Origin: Rhizobium sp. N324
GTDB lineage: Bacteria; Pseudomonadota; Alphaproteobacteria; Rhizobiales; Rhizobiaceae
NCBI RefSeq assembly: GCF_001664485.1
Contig: NZ_CP013630.1
Location: 2,483,001-2,547,000, forward strand
Reading direction: 5' to 3'
Length of the DNA: 64,000 nucleotides
Position 1 is the first letter of the stretch; each line of letters begins with the position of its first letter. The translations under genes were made by a program, and so were the position numbers. This document shows positions 17,401 through 24,001 of the stretch, piece by piece. The notes under the pieces were generated by a model, which ran no database searches, was not told the DNA's origin, and worked only from the letters and a program-made list of their open reading frames with translations.

Positions 17401-18492
17401 CTCTCCAACCGCATTCGCGGCGGTCTGACGGCCTCGCTGTCGGAAGTCGAGCGCATGCTCGGCGAAGCCGGCCGCGCCTCCGACGGCGCCGCCCAGAACA
17501 TGCGCGAAGCGCTGCGCGAAGCGATCGACGATGCCGTCGGCCGCTTCTCCGGCGCCACCGATGATATCCGCCGCTCCGCCGCCGACATCCGCAACGAGCT
17601 CGACGCCACCCGCGCCGAATTGAAGCGCGGCGCCTTCGACCTTCCCGAAGAAGCCAAGGAAAGCGCCTCTGCCATGCGCCGGGCCGTCGCCGAGCAGATC
17701 AAGGCGCTCCAGGATATCTCCCAGCTTGTCGGCCGCTCCAGCCAGCAGCTTGAGATCTCCGAGCCCGTCGCCCGCACGCTCGCTCAGGCGCAGCCGGCCG
17801 CGCGTGCCGCCCAGCCCCCCGCAAGCCAGCCAGTCGCCAGCCAGCCGGCAGCAGCCCAGCCCCAGCAGCCGGCGGCGCGTCCGCCGATCGAAGCGACGGG
17901 CCTGCGCGGAACGATCGCCCCGTCTGCACCGGCCGCCGCCCCCCAGCGCGCCGCTCCGCAGGCTACCGCTACCCAGCAACCAAGCCGTCAGGAGCCGGCT
18001 CGTCCGGAAAGCGGCGGCTGGATCAGCGATCTCCTGCGCGGCGCATCGCGTGAGGAAGCCGCCGACGAGGCGCCGGCCCGTAGCCCGGCCCGCCCTGCGG
18101 AAACCGCCGCACCGGCCGCCCGCAGCAATGACAGCCGCAATCCGCGCCACGTCGTCGAATCACTGAACTCGTTGTCGGTCGATATTGCCCGCGCCATCGA
18201 CCACGACGCCTCGGTCGATCTCTGGCGCCGGTACCAGCGCGGCGAGCGCGACGTCTTCACCCGCCGCCTCTACACGCTGAAGGGCCAGCAGACCTTCGAC
18301 GAGATCAAGCGCAAATACGACCGCGAACCGGAGTTCCGCACCGCCGTCGACCGCTATATCGGTGATTTCGAAAAGCTGCTCGCCGACGTCGCCCGCACCG
18401 ACCCGAACCAGACTGTCACACAGTCCTACCTCACCTCGGATACGGGCAAGGTCTACACCATGCTCGCCCATGCGGCCGGCAGGCTCAGCTGA
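11488..18492 (+). CDS. Giant apolipoprotein-like coiled-coil protein, Growth Pole Ring (GPR) homologue
   Basis: 2334 residues. After a polar N-terminus, two transmembrane helices lie at about 109-131 and 145-170; then ~1900 residues of almost uninterrupted helix. Residues 692-1175 are 11 tandem repeats of exactly 44 residues with core AVSGTHDRLSETLDEK. 44 is four hendecads, the periodicity of apolipoprotein helices and long coiled coils. About 2095-2215 is Ala/Pro/Gln-rich. The last ~115 residues (from NPRHVVESLNSLSVDIARAI) look globular and conserved. Size, topology and composition match the Agrobacterium GPR protein, which forms a ring at the growing pole and organises polar wall synthesis. 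Older annotations call such proteins kinesin-like; no motor domain is visible. Confidence 0.8.
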   Translation: MANNKYNESIEDKAFKALDEALQIDFGKDNVPSRRGDAPEAPEANVSDPVNARNQQAQEEAQRRNRRGAGAEQASRGPAFTPANDASRNTPASILKSFDGASSRSAMRTATLFSVLWVMGGLGLMSLLYAPQIWQIRSLADLVALPGVIAGLVGIIIPVMMFYAFAIMIARAQDMRNAARSMAEVALRLAEPETIASERIMTVGQAVRREVSAMNEGIERTIARASELETLVHSEVNALERSYADNELRVRGLVHELGSEREAIVNHADRIRTSIGSVHDQLKEELSLATEEIAVRLSTSGEAFASLIDTRAATILEKSDNALQSIGSLLAAKTDSLLQTLNASGFALATEFDNRLEALSVNLNDHGEKLLSQFETRASTMDSSTEKLNAALHERTQQLSEILIARTREINESLTSGERTIGGTLDDVLSKLNSALDEKGASFRQSLQSSADDAVMDLDVRSGFFEERLQTTVAQLSTAFDERVAEFTSAFDKRTGSLDTKLMESLARINETLTGGSESIDGILSSSIDRLGSSMTDQSLALATALATGHEMLESALGTRADEITTALSSRTGELTSALQSATSDIALTLASGTSELQNNLQTRSAELRDTLRTTTTDLTTAVAEGTERVTSAFGGRAEELSGVLSARAAEISEAVGTAHSRIDSVMAERGGALVEALTAHHGRFEEALTSRSDAIINAVSGTHDRLAETLDEKAMALAISLNENQARIENTLETRSAALLNAVSGTHDRLSETLDSKAAALTTSLDERHARIEDALGVRAEALLNTVSGTRDRLAETLDEKTAAFAISLNESQARIEDTLQTRSAALLNAVSGTHDRLSETLEGKVAAFATSLSEGQARIDETLETRSAALLNAVSGTHDRLSETLDDKAMALAISLNETQTRIEDTLETGSAALLNAVSGTYERLSETLDEKAMTLAISLNESQSRIEDTLEARSEAFLKTVSGTHDRLSETLDEKSAAIAASLDEGRSRLQDTLESRSESILSAVSATHDRLSETLDDRAMALAISLNESQSRLEETLTSGAEAITNAVSGTHDGLNGVLDRNAAAIATSLNEGQIRLEEALVHRTAAIIGAVTATHDRLTDTLDEKTMALAISLDDNQSRFDSVLEARSNAIMEAVSGAESRVAGAFTDKTDAIRAAYTDNQQRLENALSEHSAALSGVLDAGGARFEDLVGGLTGRIEGRLTDAHVRLGGLADEAAARIEGGLTSAHERIRTTLEDRANAIDLSLNQAHALINDTLTEHATSIGTSVATSVSMLEMSLEDREAAIRQAIDASAQTLEDRMHAGAGQIAGRFQEAANAISSSTQNFSAQLDQSVESLTGRFEETGSRVEAGLAAIETRIRDGVGGVAEKVEAASGQLSGVLADGISRFGALSDDANRRISSTLEGSAANLTQAIDSRTAHLAETLDSRATSLTGAIEGRTANLGETLDRGNERIEERLATMDRALTVGLEAVNRTIEGKAAGLASTLRSAVAEAAQGMEGEATRTTELLGKTGQQFAVDLNAKSDEFTRTMDERSSQIVTRVTEAQSRLASQAAAVAQTFSEAGNAIVNKVAEAETIVGTQVNAISKALSDAGQSLETRGDAIRSTLSGAGSEISATMADVDRALEARGSAIRSNLEERAREIDTTFSEIDRALEARGNSIRATLDERTRDLNSMLAGRSVELTRILDETARPIIDRYTDAGEQAAARITAAANLSADRLRAENEALASAVAARTENVANAVSAIENSLVGNVNGLVERMSESSAAMAMMMNRAAEQLSSVDSRLGETTTRFADSTTKAAEMVNASTRLLEGKVDRLSDISGQTLSQVGGIIGRFDEHSKVLTQASQLLGAAQSNLASTLEEREGALQALSVSLVQRSDEIEKTMRGLGGMIETVFERAEQRSNQVTGNLRQGVQSSFADIGRILSETEKRAQEAAETMREAITRAGDEANTTIDGTFANVERRSGDLSNRIRGGLTASLSEVERMLGEAGRASDGAAQNMREALREAIDDAVGRFSGATDDIRRSAADIRNELDATRAELKRGAFDLPEEAKESASAMRRAVAEQIKALQDISQLVGRSSQQLEISEPVARTLAQAQPAARAAQPPASQPVASQPAAAQPQQPAARPPIEATGLRGTIAPSAPAAAPQRAAPQATATQQPSRQEPARPESGGWISDLLRGASREEAADEAPARSPARPAETAAPAARSNDSRNPRHVVESLNSLSVDIARAIDHDASVDLWRRYQRGERDVFTRRLYTLKGQQTFDEIKRKYDREPEFRTAVDRYIGDFEKLLADVARTDPNQTVTQSYLTSDTGKVYTMLAHAAGRLS
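13561..15012 (+). repeat. 11 x 132-base in-frame tandem repeat inside the GPR-like gene
   Basis: The coding sequence repeats with an exact 132-base (44-codon) period. Copies begin at 13561 and every 132 bases to 14881, where the eleventh copy starts with codons for RSNAIMEAVSG. Copies 2-6 are most alike; the first and last are more diverged. No indel breaks the period. Confidence 0.85.
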
Positions 18493-18520
18493 GTTTGCCG
18501 ATCTGAACTGAAGCTCAGGG

Positions 18521-18552
18521 AAAGCCGCTTGAACATGTGTCAGGCGGCTTTT
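18521..18552 (+). terminator. Intrinsic terminator after the GPR-like gene
   Basis: Stem AAAGCCGC (18521-18528) / GCGGCTTT (18544-18551) with a 15-base loop and a short T run, 29 bases after the stop codon. Confidence 0.7.
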
Positions 18553-18613
18553 CGCGTAATACGCCAGTGCGAGCAAAATCTCTTTGGCGACAAGCAAGGA
18601 AAACTTCCCCCAA

Positions 18614-19175
18614 ATGACCCAGGCTCTTCTGATCATCGACGTGCAGAATGCGATTCTCTCCGGAAAAGCCTCGCCGGAGCGGCAACCTCAGATTGATGCC
18701 GCCACTCGACCAAACCGTCGCGCGACTGGCCGCGCTTCAAAAGCAAGCCCGGCAAGCAGGCGCGCCGGTCGTGCTGGTCCAGCATGACGGCGATAGCGGC
18801 CATCGCCTGGCCGTCGGCACGCCGGGATGGGCGCTGCGCCAGGAGATTGCGCCGGGACCAGGCGAGGTCGTCGTGCGCAAGAAAAGCGCCGACTCCTTCT
18901 TCGAGACCGACCTCGCCGAACGCCTGGACGAACGCTCGATCACCCACCTCGTCATCGGCGGCTGCATGTCGCAATTCTGCGTCGACACGACGGTCAGGCG
19001 CGCCGTCTCGCTCGGATATGGCGTGACTCTGATTGCCGACGGTCATACCACCGGCGACACGGCCACCCTCACCTTCTCTGAGATCGTCGCCCACCACAAT
19101 GAAACGCTCGACGGTTTCGACGCGGGCCAGGCGACGGTGGAAATCCGCCCCGCCGCCGACATTGCCTTTTCATAA
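18614..19175 (+). pseudogene. Isochorismatase-family cysteine hydrolase, frameshifted
   Basis: The gene starts MTQALLIIDVQNAILSGKAS (catalytic Asp9) in one frame. After 30 codons homology continues in another frame as LDQTVARLAALQKQA, through VVVRKKSADSFFETDL (catalytic Lys) and GGCMSQFCVDTTVR (catalytic Cys) to the end. The frames join exactly if the A at 18704 is dropped, so a single inserted base disrupts it. Intact, it would be about 187 residues, the usual size. The family hydrolyses amides or vinyl ethers such as nicotinamide or isochorismate; the substrate here cannot be told. The downstream part is well conserved, so this is either very recent damage or a sequencing error. Confidence 0.85.
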
Positions 19176-19176
19176 G

Positions 19177-19193
19177 GCTCGGCATGCCCGAGC
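19177..19193. terminator. Short hairpin between convergent genes
   Basis: GCTCGG-CATGC-CCGAGC, a perfect 6-base stem immediately after the isochorismatase-like stop codon. There is no T run, so terminator activity is uncertain. Confidence 0.35.
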
Positions 19194-19214
19194 TGAAATC
19201 AAATCAGTCGGGCA

Positions 19215-19715
19215 TCAATTCCCGAGCCTGACGATCAGCGCATCGACGATCTCTTGCACACTCCTCGCAGCCGTATCAACAACGATCGGCCTCGGCCCCC
19301 AGTCTTCATAGACGTGCTCGACGATTTGCGGCCATGTCGGTTTGATAAGACCTTCGACGTCGGTTTTGCGCGTCTCGGCCCGGCGGCGATGTTCGGTCTT
19401 GTCGGAACAGATTACCTCGACCTCGGCCGCGATCACGCCGGAGCGCGCAGCGACCGCCAGCCAGGCCTCGCGGGTTATGGTCAAAGGGTTGACCGAATCT
19501 GCGACCACCGGCCTGCCGAGCGTCAGATTATCCTGCGCGATGCCGTAGGCGACGACATAGCCTGCCGGGCCGATGTCATGGGAAGGGTCGCCCGACGTTC
19601 TGATTGCCTGTTCGATCGTATCGACCCGCACATGCACGGCTCCGAGCCGTGTCGCGAGGGCGCGCGAAATAGTCGTCTTTCCACTGCCCGGCAAGCCGCC
19701 GAAGATCACCAGCAT
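19215..19715 (-). CDS. Small P-loop kinase (AAA/zeta-toxin-like)
   Basis: 166 residues. A P-loop GLPGSGKTT occupies residues 7-15, followed by VRVDTIEQAI (DxD-like substrate site) and a lid-like basic helix KTEHRRRAETRKTD. The layout matches small ATP-dependent kinases of the adenylylsulfate-kinase/chloramphenicol-phosphotransferase/zeta-toxin group. The substrate is unknown. No antitoxin gene is adjacent, so a toxin role is unlikely. The start MLVIFGG is the natural N-terminus for this fold. Confidence 0.75.
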   Translation of the reverse strand: MLVIFGGLPGSGKTTISRALATRLGAVHVRVDTIEQAIRTSGDPSHDIGPAGYVVAYGIAQDNLTLGRPVVADSVNPLTITREAWLAVAARSGVIAAEVEVICSDKTEHRRRAETRKTDVEGLIKPTWPQIVEHVYEDWGPRPIVVDTAARSVQEIVDALIVRLGN

Positions 19716-19859
19716 GGTCTCTCACCCGTTTGTGAATATGCGGCGGAGAAGCCGGACCGACTTGTCCGGCCTCGTCCATCCCTTATTTGTAGAGGAGATG
19801 CATGCCAAGGCAAGCAGAAGTAGTCTTCCATAGCAGACTGGCGCCTTTGCCGCCCTGTC

Positions 19860-20609
19860 CTATCTGTCGGCTGCCTTGCCCCAATTGTAAACGCACCGAT
19901 CGAGACCGATGGCGATTTCCAGCACGAGGACATCGTGGTCGACATCCGCTCTCTTCTTCGGCTGCGACCGGTAGCGTTGCGGAAAGTCCGTGCGCCGTGA
20001 GATCGAGCAGACCTCCATCCACTTGTCGCCGTTGTCGACCTCGATGTCCATCGTCACCTCGGAATAGGCCGGCAGCCGGTCGGAGGCCACGATCCGCGTC
20101 GGCAGATGGATCAGCGAGGCGATCATGCGGCGTAGCGGTTCGAGGCAGGCGGCGTGATAGTCGTTGCCGCTGTCGGCGGTGAAGGCACATTGGAATTCCA
20201 GCTGCCAGAACTCCTTCAGCCGCATGTGTTTCGCCGGCTGCTCCTGCTCGCGGCGATAGGACCGGCCCGCCTGCCAGACGCAAAGCGGCAGTCGCGTCTT
20301 CGAGTGATTTCCGAGAATATGCTGCATATAGGCATAGGTCGACGGCGTGGTCTCCGGTCTCAGCACCAGCACGGTATCGCCGGCGGAGAGCTGCTCCTGG
20401 ATCCAGATGTCGGCGTTCGAATAGGCGCTGGAAACCAGTACCCGCGGCATCAGCGCCGGCGCTTCGATCCTTCGCACATCCCAGGCCGGATTGACCGATT
20501 TGAGAAAGCTGCGGACCTCTTGCGAGAAGAAGGCGATCATATGATCGCGCAGATGGATTTCGCGCTCCTCCCAATGGACGAGCGAATTGACATGATAAAG
20601 ATTGAGCAC
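19860..20609 (-). CDS. Stand-alone class II aminoacyl-tRNA-synthetase-like catalytic domain
   Basis: 249 residues. GTG 20609 is chosen because AGGGAGA lies eight bases before it. The fold is a class IIa synthetase core, closest by eye to the alpha2 (eukaryote-type) glycyl enzyme. It has VLRPETTPSTYAYM (84 onward), motif 2 as QAGRSYRREQEQ followed by MRLKEFWQLEFQ, and motif 3 as EIAIGLDRCVYNW (about 231-243). No anticodon-binding domain follows, so it may aminoacylate a carrier protein or another molecule rather than tRNA; that is inference. Ordinary bacterial GlyRS is the unrelated alpha2-beta2 type. No obvious operon partner: a small kinase lies 144 bases downstream. Confidence 0.75.
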   Translation of the reverse strand: MLNLYHVNSLVHWEEREIHLRDHMIAFFSQEVRSFLKSVNPAWDVRRIEAPALMPRVLVSSAYSNADIWIQEQLSAGDTVLVLRPETTPSTYAYMQHILGNHSKTRLPLCVWQAGRSYRREQEQPAKHMRLKEFWQLEFQCAFTADSGNDYHAACLEPLRRMIASLIHLPTRIVASDRLPAYSEVTMDIEVDNGDKWMEVCSISRRTDFPQRYRSQPKKRADVDHDVLVLEIAIGLDRCVYNWGKAADR

Positions 20610-20978
20610 GGTGCCTGTCTCCCTGGCAGCCTTGATTGACGTGGTTGGGGCTTTACGTCCAGCGGTGCGCCGGACGCCCACAGCGCCCAACGTCACAGCA
20701 GGACGCGGAGACCTCGTCCGTCAAAAGCGCGCACAATCGCGACCTGCAGGCAGGTGCGGAATTGGCAGGAGAAGGGAGCGCGCTTCATGGTCATGATGAA
20801 TTTTCTACGTGCCGCCCGTGCCGTTGTCAAAGGCCAAGACGGCGAGACAAAATGAATCAGCTGTGGATGGGGCTTTTTTATTGCCGCCCGTCCTTCATTT
20901 CGTCACAAACTTTCTCGATCGGCTTGCGTTTAGCCGATAAGCTCACCCAACCGTCCAACGACAGAGACAGTAACATCG
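20610..20978. other. Intergenic region, no gene recognised
   Basis: 369 bases between the leftward synthetase-like gene and the rightward carboxypeptidase gene. It must contain both promoters. Short reading frames exist but none has coding character, a good ribosome site or a recognisable product. The right half is more AT-rich, with a T6 run near 20875. I see no clear terminator or riboswitch. Confidence 0.4.
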
Positions 20979-21854
20979 ATGACCAAGACGACCTCACGGC
21001 TCCTTGCCACCGCGCTCTCTTCAGCCGTGCTCATGGGCGCTTTCACGCTGGCTCAAGCCGGCCAGGCAAGCTTCGTCGTCGATGCCCAGTCCGGTCAGGT
21101 TCTCGAAGCCTCCAATCAGGACGTCCTGAACTATCCGGCATCATTGACCAAGATGATGACGCTCTATCTCGCCTTCGAGGCCCTGCATGGGGGACGCCTC
21201 ACCTGGGACCAGAAACTGACCATGTCGGAAAATGCCGAGAGCAAGGAGCCCTTCAAGCTCGCCGTCGGCGCCGGCCGGCAGGTGACGTTGCGCGAAGCGG
21301 TCGAAAGCATCGTCGTTCTGTCTGCCAACGACTCCGCCGTCGCGATCGCCGAACAGCTTGGCGGCTCCGAACTGGCTTTCGCCACGACGATGACCGACAA
21401 GGCGCGCCAGCTCGGCATGACGAATACCGTCTTCAAGAATCCCTCGGGCCTCCCCGATCCGGAGCAGGTGACCACGGCGCGTGATATGGCGACCCTCGGC
21501 CTCTCGCTGATGCGGGATTTCCCCGAGGAGTTCAAGCTCTTCTCCATGCGTGGCTTTCAGTTCCGCGGCATGAAGCTGCGCGGTCACAACAACCTCATGT
21601 ATCGCTATGACGGCGTCGACGGCATCAAAACCGGTTATACCGATGCATCCGGCTATAACGTCGTAACGTCGGCACTGAAGGATGGCCGCCGCGTCGTCGG
21701 CGTGGTCATGGGCGAGAAGACCGCGAGCCTGCGCGACGACAAGATGGCAGGACTGCTGGACAGCACCCTGTCTTCCTCATCGAACGCGACAGCTTCGACA
21801 ACGCCAGGCAACCAGCCGGGAGTGACGATGACGGATACGCAGCCGACGAAATAG
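20979..21854 (+). CDS. D-alanyl-D-alanine carboxypeptidase (peptidase S11)
   Basis: 291 residues with a signal peptide ending near AQAGQA. The penicillin-binding motifs are all present: S55-L-T-K58 (ASLTKMM), S115-A-N117 and K217-T-G219. These low-molecular-weight PBPs trim the terminal D-Ala from peptidoglycan pentapeptides in the periplasm. The C-terminal tail after the catalytic domain is short, Ser/Thr-rich and lacks a clear amphipathic membrane anchor, so the protein may be soluble. Monocistronic, ending in a strong terminator. Confidence 0.93.
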   Translation: MTKTTSRLLATALSSAVLMGAFTLAQAGQASFVVDAQSGQVLEASNQDVLNYPASLTKMMTLYLAFEALHGGRLTWDQKLTMSENAESKEPFKLAVGAGRQVTLREAVESIVVLSANDSAVAIAEQLGGSELAFATTMTDKARQLGMTNTVFKNPSGLPDPEQVTTARDMATLGLSLMRDFPEEFKLFSMRGFQFRGMKLRGHNNLMYRYDGVDGIKTGYTDASGYNVVTSALKDGRRVVGVVMGEKTASLRDDKMAGLLDSTLSSSSNATASTTPGNQPGVTMTDTQPTK

Positions 21855-21865
21855 GCTGCTGGCTG

Positions 21866-21916
21866 AGAGCGGTTTTTGATAGAAGCGCAGAACCGCTCTC
21901 GCTTTTTGTTTTTAGG
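21866..21916 (+). terminator. Intrinsic terminator after the carboxypeptidase gene
   Basis: Perfect 9-base stem AGAGCGGTT (21866-21874) / AACCGCTCT (21891-21899), then CGCTTTTTGTTTTT. Confidence 0.8.
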
Positions 21917-21964
21917 CAATTCCGGACAGAAAACCGCTTCGCACTTTTCCTGGAATTGCTCCAG

Positions 21965-23218
21965 CTATCTGAACGCCACTTCCAGGTGCTGCCGGTCCTG
22001 GGCGATCACCCTGCAATTCGTTTCGAATCCTTCGCCCTTGATGGCAAGAATGAACTCGGAAGGAATGCCGGCCGAATTCGAAACCGAAATGCCGGCGCTT
22101 TCCGAGCCGATGGATTTAACGGTGCAGTCGATGGTCGAGCGTCGATCGTTGAACAGGATCGAACCTGCCTTCAGCACCCGCCGCCGCGCGCCGATGGCGT
22201 GGTCGGCGTGGATGGAACTCCATGACACGCAACGATTCCGTCCCGCATGCTTGGCCTGATACATCGCGGCATCCGCCTGAGCCAGGAGCGTTTCGATCTC
22301 CTTGCTGACCATCGAGAGCGCCGAGGTTCCGAAGCTCGCCGTGACGTTCAAGGCGCCGTGATCGCCGCGAATGGGCTGCGCGGCGATGGCGGCTCTGAGT
22401 TTCTCTGCGACGGCGACAGCTCCCTCCCGATCGACATGTGGCAGGACGACGGCAAACTCCTCGCCGCCAATACGCCCGAACAGATCGCCGGCGCGAAGGG
22501 TCGCCTTGCAAATCGAGGCTACCGTCTTGAGAACCGCGTCTCCCGCGGCATGCCCATAGGTATCGTTCACCCGCTTGAAATGGTCGATATCGAAAGCGAT
22601 GCAGGACAGGTCATGCTGGTGCCGCAAGGCAATCGAAATGAGTTGATCAGCCTCCTGCTTGAAGGCGCGCCGCGTCATCGCCTCCGTCAGGCTGTCGGTG
22701 GCAGCCGACTGCACAAGTTCGAGACGGTCCATCGCCGCCCCCGCCAGTTCCTCAAGAATACCGAGGTCTCTGCTGCCGAACGATCTTGGCCGGCGATCGA
22801 TCGCGCATACCGTTCCGATCATGTGCCCGGCCTTCGTTCTCAACGGCACACCCGCATAGAAGCGGATATGGTCCTCACCGGTCACCGCGGAATGTTTTGA
22901 AAAGCGGGCATCCTTGGTGGCATCCTGCACGATGACGGGCTCGTCACAGTCGACGACGCAGCGGCAGAACGTGTCCTCGAGCGACACCTCATCGGCCGAC
23001 AGGCCGGAACAGGCCTTGTACCATTGCCGGTGTCCATCGATCAGAGAGACGATCCCGATGTCGATCGAAAAGATCTGCTTTATCAGGCGGACGATCCGCT
23101 CGAAGCCTTCGTCCCTCGGCGTGTCGAGGAGATCGAGCTGCTGCAACGCAGCCAGGCGCTCGCTATCGCGCTGTATCGCTTCCGACGACGACTTTCCGAA
23201 TACGCGTGCGACCACCAT
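21965..23218 (-). CDS. GAF-GGDEF-PilZ diguanylate cyclase
   Basis: 417 residues with ATG 23218 eight bases after a perfect AGGAGG; the longer open frame is rejected for that reason. Domains: GAF sensor (~30-170), active GGDEF with GGEEF at 251-255, then a PilZ-like domain (~325-417, beginning RRRVLKAGSILF, with a degenerate SxxxG motif). An inhibitory I-site RAGD lies at 242-245, five residues before GGEEF. It would make cyclic-di-GMP and may also bind it at both the I-site and PilZ. No transmembrane helix, so it senses a cytoplasmic signal. Monocistronic. Confidence 0.93.
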   Translation of the reverse strand: MVVARVFGKSSSEAIQRDSERLAALQQLDLLDTPRDEGFERIVRLIKQIFSIDIGIVSLIDGHRQWYKACSGLSADEVSLEDTFCRCVVDCDEPVIVQDATKDARFSKHSAVTGEDHIRFYAGVPLRTKAGHMIGTVCAIDRRPRSFGSRDLGILEELAGAAMDRLELVQSAATDSLTEAMTRRAFKQEADQLISIALRHQHDLSCIAFDIDHFKRVNDTYGHAAGDAVLKTVASICKATLRAGDLFGRIGGEEFAVVLPHVDREGAVAVAEKLRAAIAAQPIRGDHGALNVTASFGTSALSMVSKEIETLLAQADAAMYQAKHAGRNRCVSWSSIHADHAIGARRRVLKAGSILFNDRRSTIDCTVKSIGSESAGISVSNSAGIPSEFILAIKGEGFETNCRVIAQDRQHLEVAFR

Positions 23219-23365
23219 GCAGCATGCCTCCTGACAGCGATAACATGATGCGTTCCACAAATTCGTGAAGAAATTGAATACGATGGCAGCCGCAGCCTCA
23301 TGGCGCCAAATATTTTTTAGTATCGGCAACCCTCGATGTCGACGCAGCGGCCGCGCAACGCCATC

Positions 23366-23977
23366 TCAGATTGAACGCAGCGTCCAACTGACGATCTCGG
23401 AGGCAACCGTCGAGAAGGCGCGGTCCAGGCTCTTGACGAACCCGTCATTGTCGCCGCCGGCCGGGGCCGTGGCGCGGAACACCTTCTGGGCGCGCACCGA
23501 GCCGTTGCGGTCGTTGAGAATCTTGGCGGAGATTTCGACCACCGCCTGGTTGCCGTTCGACGCATCGATCTCGAAGGATCGGATATCGGTAACGACCTGA
23601 TAATCGATCGCCAGCCCCTGCCCCGGCATGCCGACGCCGCCGAGCTTGCCCGAGTTCTCGAAGGCTTCCACCAGCTTCGACTGCACCATGCGCGGCAGCT
23701 TGTCGCCCCATTGCGCCCGCGAGAGATACTGGATTTCCGAAGGTCCAACACGGATGACGATCTGCTCGCTGCCGAGCGCACTCAGCGCCGTTGGCGGTGC
23801 GATCAGGATCTGGCGGGATTTGGCCGCGGGCCCCTCGCCGTCGACGGCGGCAGACAGGTCATAGGTATCGTTCTTGGCCGCGGTGCCGCACCCGGAAAGG
23901 ATCAACGCCGTCAGCGACAGCGCGATCACCGTTCCCCTGATCCAAGAACGGCGCGACAACAGATGCGATGCGACCAT
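23366..23977 (-). CDS. ABC transport auxiliary lipoprotein (PqiC/MlaC-operon type)
   Basis: 203 residues. The N-terminus is a lipoprotein signal with lipobox LSGC (ILSGCGTAA). The rest fits the PqiC/YmbA-like auxiliary lipoprotein family (YDLSAAVDGEG, a central IQYLSRAQWGDKLPRMVQ, a helix LVEAFENSG and conserved beta strands). It is the last gene of the Mla-type operon, 24 bases after mlaD, and would sit at the outer membrane or periplasm to help pass phospholipids. Confidence 0.85.
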   Translation of the reverse strand: MVASHLLSRRSWIRGTVIALSLTALILSGCGTAAKNDTYDLSAAVDGEGPAAKSRQILIAPPTALSALGSEQIVIRVGPSEIQYLSRAQWGDKLPRMVQSKLVEAFENSGKLGGVGMPGQGLAIDYQVVTDIRSFEIDASNGNQAVVEISAKILNDRNGSVRAQKVFRATAPAGGDNDGFVKSLDRAFSTVASEIVSWTLRSI

Positions 23978-24001
23978 ATTAGGCTACCCCTGACTTCCCA
24001 G

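Noticed and set aside
14614..18150. 1178-codon open frame antisense to the giant GPR-like gene
   Set aside because: It mirrors the repetitive, GC-rich sense gene, has no ribosome site or recognisable domain, and is explained by strong third-position GC bias.
19215..19715. Zeta-type toxin of a toxin-antitoxin pair
   Set aside because: Only the general P-loop kinase layout is shared; no antitoxin gene is adjacent on either side.
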